Shown: positions 24,971 through 33,715, counted from the first letter of the stretch. The stretch is 59,700 bases of DNA from DASTBU01 sp035711845 (GCA_035711845.1 DASTBU010000018.1:1-59700), one strand, 5' to 3'. Program-made: numbers and translations. Notes: generated by a model not told the origin, from the sequence alone.

Positions 24971-25510
24971 TCACTGCAATTGATCGAGCATTTCCGTCAG
25001 CGCGCTCTTAGCCTTCAAGGCTTTCTTGATTTCATCCGCGCTGAAGAAAGGATACTCACCGTATTCAAGGAAACTCGGGACCTGGTGCGCGCGCACAAAT
25101 CTGGCGAACCCTTCAGGGTTGGTCTGCCAATCCATCGGAAAGCCCTCGAGGTTCTCGAACACCGTCCTGACGCCGGCAGCGCCGAAGAGGGCCACGGCGT
25201 CTTCGGTGTACTTATCGAAGTCCGTATCGAAGATGCCCTGGTACATGAAGTACGTTTCGCCGTTGATCGGGAACAGCAGCCACCGTAGATAGTGCAGTTT
25301 CAGCGGCGCGAGAATATCGGGCTGGGCTTTCACGGCCGCCTCAATGTTCTTCGCGTATTCATGAAACACGGGTTCGCGCCCGGGAATAATCTTCGCCAGG
25401 ATCGAGAAGCCGTAGCAGGCCGGTGTTTTTGGATAAATGGGGCCGTACTTCCCCTTCGGCAGGTGACTGGTCTCGGCCGGAATCGCCATGGCTTGCGGTC
25501 TAATCTCCAT
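24971..25510 (-). CDS. Conserved hypothetical protein preceding DyP
   Basis: A 179-aa soluble protein, not recognised with certainty. Alternating strand and helix with HYLRWLLFPINGETYFMYQG and FDTDFDKYTEDAVALFGAAG (about 75-115) suggests a dimeric alpha-beta barrel like those built from ferredoxin-like repeats, the same general fold class as DyP and chlorite dismutase. No heme-type motif is obvious, although several histidines are present. It is followed by DyP after 43 bases and preceded by the DoxX-like gene 31 bases away. It could be a small partner or substrate-handling protein for the peroxidase; this is inference from position. Confidence 0.72.
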   Translation of the reverse strand: MEIRPQAMAIPAETSHLPKGKYGPIYPKTPACYGFSILAKIIPGREPVFHEYAKNIEAAVKAQPDILAPLKLHYLRWLLFPINGETYFMYQGIFDTDFDKYTEDAVALFGAAGVRTVFENLEGFPMDWQTNPEGFARFVRAHQVPSFLEYGEYPFFSADEIKKALKAKSALTEMLDQLQ

Positions 25511-25541
25511 CGTTGTGTGCTCCTCGTTGTCGGGTGTCTCG

Positions 25542-26669
25542 TCAGGCGGCCGGATCGAACGCGCCTTCAGCTGGCGCTGGGCGCGCCCGCAGTCCCGTGA
25601 TCCATAAGTCTTCCTCCTCTGGTGTCCAGACCAGCAGGAAGGCCATTGCGCCGTAAAACGGCAGATGACCGATCAGTTCGACCCAGTCGAAGATCGTCAG
25701 TGTCAGATTGAACGGTAACCAGGCAACCAAAATAATCAAGCGAGGGAAGAGTCCGAACAACACGAAGAGACCGACGAGTAGTTCGACTGAGCCGGCACAC
25801 AGCACGAACGTGGCATCGGACATCGGCATACCCAACGCCGCGGTGAAGTTCAGCGGATGTTGCTGGAGGAAGGACTGAGCGAGCTGTGGGTTGGCCAGCT
25901 TTTCCGTCAACGCGACCGCGACGAGGCTGATGCCAACGCCGATACGCAGCGCGCTCGGCGCAAGGCGCATCATGTTGATCGGTGGAGCCAAACGGGGAAA
26001 GAGCAACTGATCGATCGAAAACGGTCCTCGTCCAGCAAGGAGGAAGAAAGCGGCGAACCCGACGTAGTGACTGTTCTCCACCATCGGCTCGAGGCCGAAG
26101 ACTCCAATTCCAATCAACCATGCCACGACGATGGCGATCGAGGCCAGACGGGTCAGGCCACCGTAGAACAAGGCGATTGCAGCGCCGACTTGGATAAGCC
26201 CCAGCCAGTATTGCCAGACGCCTTCCAGGTTGAGGTACGGGACGAACAGGTGCCCTTGAATGCCGTACACCAGAAGCGGCACCCCAACATGAATCGCCAG
26301 AATCATGGGGGCCCACGAATAGAAGCGGGTAATGCCCGCGGCATTGGCCCCGAGAGCGACCGGCCCCGGAAAAACGTTGGGACGCGCCAGGCGACGGCGG
26401 ACAAGCGCACCGGAAGTGGTGACAACGACGACAGCGGCAATCAAGGCCGCTGTCGGGAATTGCAAGAGGTTTCGCCAGTTGGCTGGTTCCCATGCGCCTT
26501 GATGGAACCACTTCTCATGAGCCAACGAGGTCCGGGTGGCGAGGAAGAAGCAAATCGTCAGGCCACATCCCCAGATCACCGCCTCGGCGGCGCGGCGGTG
26601 TACCAGTCGTTGGTCTCGATCGACAGAGCGAGATGTCGAAGATAAGTCGGTCGGCGCTCGAGGATTCAT
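25542..26669 (-). CDS. DoxX-like multi-pass membrane protein
   Basis: A 375-aa protein with a short N-terminal cytoplasmic stretch and about nine hydrophobic helices. The C-terminal half (SALRIGVGISLVAVALTEKLA, then CAGSVELLVGLFVLFGLFPR) has the DoxX/DoxD pattern of helix plus GxxExLxGxxLxxG. An earlier helix pair contains LTRLASIAIVVAWLIGIGVFG. DoxX-type proteins may act as quinone-linked redox subunits. It is the first gene of the six-gene DyP run; its initiation region at 26669 directly follows a long gene-free stretch that should contain the operon promoter. Confidence 0.8.
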   Translation of the reverse strand: MNPRAPTDLSSTSRSVDRDQRLVHRRAAEAVIWGCGLTICFFLATRTSLAHEKWFHQGAWEPANWRNLLQFPTAALIAAVVVVTTSGALVRRRLARPNVFPGPVALGANAAGITRFYSWAPMILAIHVGVPLLVYGIQGHLFVPYLNLEGVWQYWLGLIQVGAAIALFYGGLTRLASIAIVVAWLIGIGVFGLEPMVENSHYVGFAAFFLLAGRGPFSIDQLLFPRLAPPINMMRLAPSALRIGVGISLVAVALTEKLANPQLAQSFLQQHPLNFTAALGMPMSDATFVLCAGSVELLVGLFVLFGLFPRLIILVAWLPFNLTLTIFDWVELIGHLPFYGAMAFLLVWTPEEEDLWITGLRARPAPAEGAFDPAA

Positions 26670-26699
26670 CGGAGGTTTTCACGCGATAAGCTCTAGCCT

Positions 26700-27640
26700 T
26701 CAATGAGTTCACCTTCGTCGAGACTTGACTCGCTCGACGTCGCGAACACCCATCGATCGGGCAGATTCCGAACCTGAAGGGCGTTCAAACGGGCCAGTTC
26801 GGTCACCGTGTCTACTTGCCGGAATCGGGTGCCAAAACTAGGTCGATGCAGGAAACGAGCCGGCAGTTCCTTCGATAACACACTTCCGAGACTGCAATGC
26901 GGACAATCGGACGATGGTCGCGTGCAGCCGAATCCTCCGAGCTTGCCTCCGGCATTTCGGAGGTGCTCCAACTTTCAGAGCGGTCGTCGCGGAAGGGCGT
27001 CGGACCTCCGCGTGGATCGAGGCGGATATCGCCACTTGGGTGCTCAACCGACCGCCGTTCTGATCACCTGCATCTCGCGCAGGAGGTCTCGAGGTTGAGA
27101 CAGCTGCGATCTGGACCAAGTTCAGGTGTGATCAAGCAGTCCAGTTCGTATTCGTCTACCGGCACGCGCTCCATCCGGTACCTGCGAACAACTTTCGCTC
27201 GGATTGCGTTGGATACTGGTCGCTGTTCAGGACAATCGGCTCACAACTCATCGATTGCGAGATTTCACGTCGCACCTGACGTCAGTGAAGCAACAGGCAG
27301 TGCGCCGTTGTCGACTGGCGCGACTGTCCTGAGGTTGAAGCGAACGGCAGGCTGTTGCACAATGCGGACGAGCAGAGTGACCGCGATAGCAGCCGCGCCG
27401 ATCATCGCCCACCGCGACGCTCGCGTGAAGGTTGGTACGACCGCGCAATGAACAAATCGGCTGGCACCCGCACGCATCTGGATCGGCACCTGCGCGCCCG
27501 AATCAACCTGGTGATCGCCCATAGCAGGATAAAATGCCGGTATCCACGTGGAGCTGACGTGCTGGAGCCGATGTTCCGGGAACGGGGCTCGACCAGATGT
27601 CCTCCCGCTTTTTCACAGGGTATTTCGTATCGACGACTGG
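26700..27640. other. Gene-poor interval (about 0.95 kb)
   Basis: No convincing gene. On the minus strand near 27260-27430 a short frame contains WAMIGAAAIAVTLLVRIV, a single-helix stretch followed by a stop, possibly a relic of a membrane-anchored protein. The rest lacks coding signal. The promoter of the DyP gene set is expected at its left end; no strong sigma-70 or sigma-54 match was found. Confidence 0.5.
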
Positions 27641-27645
27641 CGCTC

Positions 27646-30276
27646 CTACTGCGCACGCAAGGCGCTCACGGGTTCGACGGCGAGCGCACGCCACGCGGGG
27701 ACGACGCACGCCGCGAATGCAACCGCCGCGAGCAGTGCCGGCATCGCAATGAACGTCACAGGATCGGCCGGCTCCACGTTGAACAGCAGCTCTTGCATGG
27801 CGCGGCCCAGGCCGAACGCGCCTGCAAGGCCCATCGCCACGCCAATCACGACTGGTGTCGCCCCCTGACGCAGGATGAGACCCAACACGGACGCACGCGA
27901 CGCGCCGAGCGCTACGCGGACGCTGATTTCATGCGACCGCTGCTCGACGATGAATGCCACGACGCCGTAGATGCCGACAACGGCAAGGAACACCGCGAGG
28001 CCGGCGAACAAGAGGAGGAGCGTACTCCGGAATTGTGGTTGCGCAACCGAATCCAACACGAGCGTCGTCATGGGCCGGGGCTCGACCAGCGGCACCGACG
28101 GATCAACCGATCGAACGGCGCCGCGTGCGACCGACACCAGGCTAGCGGGGTCCGCCGTCGTCCGCATGACCATCGAGAGGCCGCGCATCCATCGCGTCAC
28201 CCACGCATCATCCGTCTGCGCGTAGGGAAGCATCACCTCGGGCCGAGTCTCTGCCTGCGGGCCCGCGTGCTTCAGATCGGCGTAGACGCCTACGACCATA
28301 CGCCAGGGATCGTCCGACCCCTCGTCGCCCAGCTTCAGCCGCTTGCCGACCGCGTTCTGCCCGGGCCAGTAGCGGCCTGCGAATTGTTCGTTGACCATCG
28401 CCACGAGTTGCGAAGTCGCCGTGTCGGCGTCCGTGAACGCACGACCTGCGGTGACGCGTGCGCCGATGGCGGCGACGTAGCGGCCGGCGATCCCTCGCAG
28501 GCCGGCCACTGCGGACTGATTCGGCGACCGCGGTGTCCACCCTTCCGGCGTGACACGGTTCTCGACGTTCTGGCCGCTGAGCGGCAGGTGCGAGGTCGCT
28601 CCCACGAAAACGGCACCTGGTTGGACGGACAGCTCCTCGATCGCCTCGCGGTGGAAGCGGCGCACGCTATTCCCATTCGGATAGCTCGCTTCGGGCGGGA
28701 CCAGGTTGAACGTGAGGACGCCGTCAGCGTTGAGGCCGGTGTCCACGCGCTGGAGCTGCAACAGGGTACGCGCCGCCAGGCCGGCGCCCACCATCAGCAT
28801 GAGCGCCAACGCCACTTCCGCCGCGACGAGTACCGCGCGCGCGCGACGACTCGCCCGATCCGCGGTCATGGTGCGCCCCGCGGCCCTCAGGTGTTGCGCC
28901 GTCGCGCGGCTGGCCGCTTGCAGCGCTGGAATCAACCCCGAGACGATGCCCGCGACCAAGGTGGTGCCGAGCGTGAAGGCAAGCGTTGTGAGATCGAGCC
29001 GCGTTCGATCCAACCGAGGAATATCCTGCGGGCTCAGGGCGATCAGCGTGCCGAGTCCCCAGGCGGCCATGAGAATACCGGCACACGCACCGGCACCGTA
29101 CAGCACGAGCGTTTCGGTGAGCAGCTGCCGCACGACCCGTGCGCGGCTTCCCCCGAGCGCCGCGCGGACCGACATTTCGCGCTCGCGCGTCGACGCGTGT
29201 GCCAGCAGCAGGTTGGTCACGTTGGCACACGCGATCAACAGCACGAAGCCGACCGCACTGACGAGGAGGACGAGCGCGGTGCGCACGTCGCCCACGGTCT
29301 CATCGGTCAGGGACGCCATCCGCATCGTCGAATCGGCGTTCTCGCCGGGGTACGCTTCCTCGAGGCGCCGTGCGATCGTCGCCAGCTCGGCCTGCGCCTG
29401 TTCCGGCGAGATGCCGTCGCGCAGCCGGCCGGCGACCTGCAGAAAGCGCGCGCTGCGGTTGACCATCCCCTGCGCGTTGTTGCGAAACGCGAAGGGCACC
29501 CAGAGCTGATACCGCTTGTGCGGAAAGTCGAAGCCGTCTGGCATCACGGCGATCACGATGTACGGCTTGCCGTTCGCGGTGATCGTCTGCCCGACGATGG
29601 CTGGATCGCCGCCGTAGCGACGTAGCCAGAGCGGATGGCTCAGGATCATCACCTGATCGCGGCCGCCCTCGTTCTCGTCCGGGCGAAATCTGCGGCCGAA
29701 GAGCGGCTGTACTCCCAGCGCGTCGAGGAGTTCGGCGGAGATCATCTGTCCCACCACGAACTCCGGCTCGCCGCGCCCCGACAACGTAAACCCGGTGCCG
29801 ATGTAAGCCCCGAGCGCTTCGAATGCGCGTGCCTCGCGTTGGAGGTCCAGGAAGTTCTCCGCGCTGAGCCGCGTCCGGAGCACGGGGGCTGGATGCTGTT
29901 CGTGGATCACGAACAGGCGCGAGGCGTCAGGGTACGGGAGCGGTTGCAGCAGGACGGCGTTGGCGATCGAGAAGACGGCGGTGTTGGCGCCGATGCCGAG
30001 CGCCAATGTGAGTATGGCAACCGCCGCGTACCCAGGCCTCCGGCGGAGTGTCCGGATCGCATAGCGGCTGTCCTGCACCAGCTGTTCCAGCCACTGCCAC
30101 ACCCACACGGCACGCGTGTGCTCCTTCACCAGCGCGACGTTGCCAAAACTGAGCATGGCCTGACGTCGAGCCTCGTCCGGAGGCATGCCCCGGTCGAGGT
30201 TGTCCTGCATTTCACGCGCGATGTGGTCGCGGATGTCGTCATCCAGGCCCTGCAGCGCTCGTCTCGCTCGCTTCAT
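27646..30276 (-). CDS. ADOP-type ABC transporter permease (MacB/FtsX fold), copy 2
   Basis: An 876-aa homologue of the 7916-10621 permease, on the opposite strand. The soluble N-terminal domain (ALQGLDDDIRDHIAREMQDNLDRGM) is followed by DSRYAIRTLRRRPGYAAVAILTLALGIGANTAVF, a MacB periplasmic region, an FtsX unit with LLAHASTREREMSVRAALGGSRARV, a second with VEQRSHEISVRVALGASRASV, and the C-terminus VEPVSALRAQ. No ATPase gene is nearby. It starts 4 bases after the PadR gene that precedes it, so both come from the promoter at 30646-30674. Its sequence differs enough from copy 1 that the two are old paralogues rather than a recent duplication. Confidence 0.93.
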   Translation of the reverse strand: MKRARRALQGLDDDIRDHIAREMQDNLDRGMPPDEARRQAMLSFGNVALVKEHTRAVWVWQWLEQLVQDSRYAIRTLRRRPGYAAVAILTLALGIGANTAVFSIANAVLLQPLPYPDASRLFVIHEQHPAPVLRTRLSAENFLDLQREARAFEALGAYIGTGFTLSGRGEPEFVVGQMISAELLDALGVQPLFGRRFRPDENEGGRDQVMILSHPLWLRRYGGDPAIVGQTITANGKPYIVIAVMPDGFDFPHKRYQLWVPFAFRNNAQGMVNRSARFLQVAGRLRDGISPEQAQAELATIARRLEEAYPGENADSTMRMASLTDETVGDVRTALVLLVSAVGFVLLIACANVTNLLLAHASTREREMSVRAALGGSRARVVRQLLTETLVLYGAGACAGILMAAWGLGTLIALSPQDIPRLDRTRLDLTTLAFTLGTTLVAGIVSGLIPALQAASRATAQHLRAAGRTMTADRASRRARAVLVAAEVALALMLMVGAGLAARTLLQLQRVDTGLNADGVLTFNLVPPEASYPNGNSVRRFHREAIEELSVQPGAVFVGATSHLPLSGQNVENRVTPEGWTPRSPNQSAVAGLRGIAGRYVAAIGARVTAGRAFTDADTATSQLVAMVNEQFAGRYWPGQNAVGKRLKLGDEGSDDPWRMVVGVYADLKHAGPQAETRPEVMLPYAQTDDAWVTRWMRGLSMVMRTTADPASLVSVARGAVRSVDPSVPLVEPRPMTTLVLDSVAQPQFRSTLLLLFAGLAVFLAVVGIYGVVAFIVEQRSHEISVRVALGASRASVLGLILRQGATPVVIGVAMGLAGAFGLGRAMQELLFNVEPADPVTFIAMPALLAAVAFAACVVPAWRALAVEPVSALRAQ

Positions 30277-30280
30277 GGCG

Positions 30281-30634
30281 TCACTCCTGAGCAGCGGGGC
30301 GAAGAATGCGCCCGACGGCTCGGGCCAGCCGGTCCCATTTGCTGGTTTCGACGTCCAGTTGCCTGCGGCCCTTCGCCGTCAATCGGTAAAACTTGGCGCG
30401 CCGATTGTTCTCGGACGTGCCCTCGTCGAACGTGATCCAGCCCCGCTTGATCAGCCGGTGAAGCGCTGGGTAGAGCGAGCCTTGCTCGACCAGGAGCACG
30501 TCATCCGACCCGCGTTCGATCGCCTTGGCGATCGCATGGCCGTGCGCCGGTCCCCATCGCAGCGTGCGCAGAATCAGCAGATCCAGCGTGCCCTGCAGGA
30601 GCTCGAGGCGACCGCGGCTTCGTTTGGTAGACAT
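30281..30634 (-). CDS. PadR-family repressor paired with ADOP copy 2
   Basis: About 117 aa from ATG at 30634. RLELLQGTLDLLILRTLRWGPAHGHAIAKAIE begins the winged helix, QGSLYPALHRLIKRGWI is the recognition region, and AKFYRLTAKGRRQL the wing, all typical of the ADOP-linked PadR subgroup. A TTG four codons upstream is possible, but ATG fits the near-leaderless transcript implied by the -10 hexamer at 30646-30651. It probably represses itself and the permease by binding the inverted repeat that brackets the promoter. Confidence 0.92.
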   Translation of the reverse strand: MSTKRSRGRLELLQGTLDLLILRTLRWGPAHGHAIAKAIERGSDDVLLVEQGSLYPALHRLIKRGWITFDEGTSENNRRAKFYRLTAKGRRQLDVETSKWDRLARAVGRILRPAAQE

Positions 30635-30674
30635 TCTAGGTGGCAAAGATAGAGCGGCTCACCTAGAAAGTCAA
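30630..30674 (-). promoter_or_regulatory. PadR/ADOP promoter with bracketing inverted repeat operator
   Basis: On the minus strand: -35 TTGACT (30669-30674), 17-bp spacer, -10 TATCTT (30646-30651). The inverted repeat GACATTCTAGGTG (30630-30642) and CACCTAGAAAGTC (30660-30672) matches in 12 of 13 positions, with a 17-bp gap. One arm overlaps the -35, the other the start codon. The ATG lies only 11 bases past the -10, so the mRNA is leaderless or nearly so. Bound PadR would block polymerase. Confidence 0.72.
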
Positions 30675-30679
30675 GGTGA

Positions 30680-31509
30680 ACCTCCGGGCCGGTGGAGTGC
30701 CACGCGATCAGCGGCTCGCCGATCATCGACGGCCGGGTCCGGCGGGCGGGCGACTCCGCCACGCAGAGGACGTCAACGATCACGGCGAGACGTGGACCGA
30801 CGAAGGCTGAAGGTGCTGCTCGTCCCTCGGCGAGAGACTACCCCCCGGATAGTCACGCCAGCCCTGCGATATCCTCCGGATCCTCGCCGGCCGGGCGCCT
30901 TTTGTTTCTGATGGCGTCATGGCGGGCGGAACGCACACGACGCGACGGCGCACGATCCGGAGAACCCGCGTCTGTTGTGGGTGCACGGCACAAATCAGTG
31001 GTACTCGCCGGCGAGCGCTGCCGACCGTCAAGCGGCTGCTTTGGCCACGTACGTCCGAGGTCTCGCCCTGACGCGGAGGCACAAGGGACGTAACGGTTGA
31101 TCCACTGGAGCCATCATGGGGAGAGGCTGAACTGCTGATGAACCTTGCGTTCGCCAACCCTGAGTCGTGCGACGCCACAATCTCACCGACTGGCGATCAC
31201 GTCCGCTTTGATAACCAAACGAATGCCAAATGGCAAACCTCGTCCGTGCGGGCAAAATAACGAGGAGAGGTAACGCGTACCGTGAGTCGGCTGCCCACTC
31301 ACGGATCCACTAAGCCTCTGGGCATCAACGGAATCCAGGTTGCCCACGGGGCTATTGACCGCCAACTACTTGATTTGCAATGGTTTACCGTTGGAATGGC
31401 GTTAGAGCGACGTGACAGATGGCGCTGGAAGGTGCCCTGACGGGGCGGTCCGGAGCCGCTCCGTCCGACCGATTGCTTCCGCCTCGCCGCCGCGGGCAGC
31501 TCCGCATGC
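30680..31509. other. Gene-poor interval between ADOP/PadR and VapBC
   Basis: No gene could be supported. A plus-strand frame around 30960-31090 reads HDPENPRLLWVHGTNQWYSP followed by an alanine-rich helix. It is faintly coding-like but has no start and is bounded by stops, so at most it is a relic. Confidence 0.5.
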
Positions 31510-31530
31510 TATATTCGCTAATGTATTCGC
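31510..31530 (+). promoter_or_regulatory. vapBC -10 and direct-repeat operator candidate
   Basis: TATATT (31510-31515) is a good -10 hexamer 15 bases before the antitoxin ATG, and no Shine-Dalgarno is present, suggesting a very short or absent leader. TATTCGC is repeated at 31512-31518 and 31524-31530, 12 bp apart, about one helical turn, as expected for a ribbon-helix-helix antitoxin binding site. Confidence 0.5.
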
Positions 31531-31779
31531 ATGGCGACGACAGTTCACATCCCCCCGGCCCTGCTCAAGTCGGTCGACCGTCGTGCCAAGGCACTCGGCG
31601 TCAGCCGCAATCGGCTCATCGTCCGGGCACTCGAGCGAGCGGTGACCGAGCGCGCTGGATGGGCACCGGAGTTTCTCGAAAGACTGCGGGATGTGGACGA
31701 CGATACTGTCGAAGCGGTTGACGATCTGCTGGAGAACGTCAAGCAGGCACGCCGCTCGAAGCCAGCCCGCGACCTGTGA
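31531..31779 (+). CDS. vapB: Ribbon-helix-helix (CopG-type) antitoxin
   Basis: An 82-aa protein. TTVHIPPALLKSVDRRAKALGVSRNRLIVRALERAV is a ribbon-helix-helix fold: a strand, two helices and an N-cap SRNRL. The acidic C-terminal half (DVDDDTVEAVDDLLENVKQ) would wrap the toxin. Its stop overlaps the start of the PIN toxin (GTGA overlap), the usual coupled arrangement. It likely neutralises the toxin and autorepresses through the repeats at 31512-31530. Confidence 0.88.
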   Translation: MATTVHIPPALLKSVDRRAKALGVSRNRLIVRALERAVTERAGWAPEFLERLRDVDDDTVEAVDDLLENVKQARRSKPARDL

Positions 31780-32183
31780 CCTACGTTCTCGACACCAACG
31801 CCGTCTCGGCGCTCATGAAGGGGAGCGCCGGGTTCGTGGAGCGCTTGGCCTCGCACGCTCCTGGCGAGGTTGCGATTCCTCAGCCCGTCATCGCGGAGAT
31901 CGCGTTCGGGATCGAGCGCCTGCCGCGGTCCAGGCGTCGAAAGGCCCTGCAGTCCCGCTTCGATCTGATTTGTGCTGAGATTCCTCGGGCAGAGTGGACA
32001 GATGCCGTCAGCCAGTCCTACGGCCGCATCAAGGCGGGTCTCGAACGCCGGGGTACTCGAATCGAAGATTTCGATGCGGCGATCGCCGCTCATGCGCTCG
32101 CGAGCGGTGCGAAGCTCGTGACGGCAAACCTCGACCACATGGCGCGCGTACCGGGCCTTCAGATTGAAGACTGGAGTCAATGA
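31776..32183 (+). CDS. vapC: PIN-domain ribonuclease toxin
   Basis: A 135-aa PIN-fold protein beginning at GTG 31776. The acidic metal-binding residues are visible: D in VLDTNAVSAL, E in PVIAEIAFGIERL, and D in IEDFDAAIAAHAL near the C-terminus, followed by the usual KLVTANLDHMARVPGLQIEDW. Such toxins cleave tRNA or rRNA when freed from the antitoxin. Length and motif order are intact, so the module appears functional. It lies in a gene-poor, relic-rich stretch, consistent with gain by transfer. Confidence 0.9.
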   Translation: MTYVLDTNAVSALMKGSAGFVERLASHAPGEVAIPQPVIAEIAFGIERLPRSRRRKALQSRFDLICAEIPRAEWTDAVSQSYGRIKAGLERRGTRIEDFDAAIAAHALASGAKLVTANLDHMARVPGLQIEDWSQ

Positions 32184-32319
32184 ACGCCAGGCGCGGTGGA
32201 CGTTGCCTGACCAACTCGTGGAGTTCTCGGACGGTGCGAGCACCCTCACGCCGCTCAACACATCTCGGGCGTCACATCTGCCCTGCGGCGTTTGTCAGTC
32301 ATCAACAGCTCGTAACCAT

Positions 32320-32608
32320 GGTCACGCTCCGAGCGGCGCGTGTGTTCACGATCTTCGGCGTTCCTCCCGGCGACTACGCGATCGTCGCGAGGTTCGACGC
32401 GATGGACCTCGGGTCGAGAGATCGGGTGCGGTATTCTCGATTCGGGCCCTGCCGCCCGGTCGGTATGTGGCGATTGCCGTGGGATACCTGGAGCCTGGCG
32501 AGGAACGGGATCCGGATCTGCTCGAGGCCTCGCGTCAAGGCGCGACGACCTTCACGCTGTCAGAGCGCGAGACGCACGCCCCTCGATCTGAGGCTCTCCA
32601 CGTTCTGA
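32320..32608 (+). pseudogene. Frameshifted carboxypeptidase-regulatory-like domain remnant
   Basis: Three frames in succession give pieces of one beta-sandwich protein. RVFTIFGVPPGDYAIVARFD (from about 32339) is followed by FSIRALPPGRYVAIAVGYLE and PGEERDPDLLEASRQGATTF, then after another shift TPLDLRLSTF and a stop at 32608. The pattern LPPGxYxxxAxxYxEPGExxDPxxLExxRxxAxxFTLxExExxxLDLxLS is typical of secreted carboxypeptidase-regulatory-like proteins common in Acidobacteriota. At least two frameshifts and no signal peptide mean it is dead. Confidence 0.65.
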
Positions 32609-32672
32609 GCCCGTACGGCAGCAAAGGGGGAGTTCGAATCCCGCCTCGCTGTGCGACCTCGCGCACGGGGCG

Positions 32673-33704
32673 TCAGTACGTCCACCCGATCGACGAGACC
32701 ACGCCGACGTCGTTGGTGTCGGCCGCCGGGTTCGGCGGCCGGTTGTCGTAGGTGTGGTAGACCGTCAGCGCGACGAACAGATCCTTGAAGAACTCGCGCT
32801 TCACGCCGGCGTCCAGCTGCACGCGCTGCCGGCCGGCGTTGCTCAGGCTCGGGTAGTACTGGATGTTGAAATCGAGGTTGGTCTTCGGCCGATCGTAGGT
32901 GAAGAACGAGCTCTGGAACAGCACGAGCGCCTCGACGTTCCGGACCGGCTCGACATCGACGCCGCGCTCGTCGTTGACGACCACGCCGCCGCCGAGCGCC
33001 AGCTGCGCCCGGTTGCTGTTGATCAGGCGGGGGCCGGTGGCGATCCCGAACTGCGACCGCAGCTCGAGGCCGAGGCTCTCGTTGCTCTCGAAACGGCCGG
33101 CTCCGACGACGAACCACTCCCGCCAGGGATAGCGCAGGTACGACGCCTCGAGCGTGCCCCGATCGTCGCGCCCCGCGCTATCCTCGGTCTCCGTCACGTT
33201 CAACGACGCCGTCAATCGCATCTGCGAGGCGAACCTCCTGTAGATCGTGTCCGAGTTGAGGTTCAGCTGCGCGACGCCGCTCGATCGGGTGTAGCTGACG
33301 CCGGCATCGATCGATCCATCGAGCTTCCGCCAGAAGCTGGTGCCGATGGGCCGGATGATCGTGACCTCCGGGATGGCGAGCGTCACGGTCTCGACGTCCC
33401 CGACGACGGCGATCGACCGTTCGCGCGCCGGACCCAGCGAACCGAGGAACCGCCGGCCGTCGCCGGTCACCACCTCCACCCGCCGGGTCGCGACCACGCT
33501 CACCAGCTTGTCCCACTCCAGATAGAGCGTCCCCGCGTCGTCGGTGCTGAACTCCAGCCGGCCGCGATCGAGGCCTTTGATCTCGCCGGTGATGCGATCG
33601 CCGTTGCCGAGCGTGACGACGTCGGTTTTGGGCTGCGCCCAAGCCGCTGAGGGCAGCCCGACGAGGATGGCCGCGACGAGGACCGGCGCAGCAGCGCGGT
33701 GCAT
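32673..33704 (-). CDS. DUF481-family outer-membrane beta-barrel protein
   Basis: About 343 aa from ATG at 33704, with GAGGTGG upstream. A signal peptide (MHRAAAPVLVAAILVGLPSA, cleaved near AWAQ) precedes a small N-terminal domain (DVVTLGNGDRITGEIKGLDR, like the 'LNGDRLTGxV' repeat that precedes DUF481 domains). A long beta-rich region of aromatic strands then ends in VVSSIGWTY. DUF481 proteins are salt- or acid-related barrels of unknown transport role. It is the last gene of the nine-gene asparagine/aspartate run, 11 bases after the second AspT gene. Confidence 0.85.
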   Translation of the reverse strand: MHRAAAPVLVAAILVGLPSAAWAQPKTDVVTLGNGDRITGEIKGLDRGRLEFSTDDAGTLYLEWDKLVSVVATRRVEVVTGDGRRFLGSLGPARERSIAVVGDVETVTLAIPEVTIIRPIGTSFWRKLDGSIDAGVSYTRSSGVAQLNLNSDTIYRRFASQMRLTASLNVTETEDSAGRDDRGTLEASYLRYPWREWFVVGAGRFESNESLGLELRSQFGIATGPRLINSNRAQLALGGGVVVNDERGVDVEPVRNVEALVLFQSSFFTYDRPKTNLDFNIQYYPSLSNAGRQRVQLDAGVKREFFKDLFVALTVYHTYDNRPPNPAADTNDVGVVSSIGWTY

Positions 33705-33715
33705 CGCCGTCCACC

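Noticed and set aside
26818..26842. TGGCACC on the minus strand, a possible sigma-54 -24 box for the DyP gene set
   Set aside because: The -12 position reads TTCC instead of TTGC, losing the essential GC.
27355..29625. A 756-codon plus-strand open frame opposite ADOP copy 2
   Set aside because: Antisense shadow; the minus strand has all ADOP motifs.
30911..31100. Plus-strand frame with LLWVHGTNQWYSP, hydrolase-like
   Set aside because: No start codon, stops on both sides and no further motif; at most a relic.
32625..32660. GTTCGAATCCC, like the T-arm of a tRNA
   Set aside because: The stem does not pair and no acceptor 5' strand or anticodon arm is upstream; probably chance.
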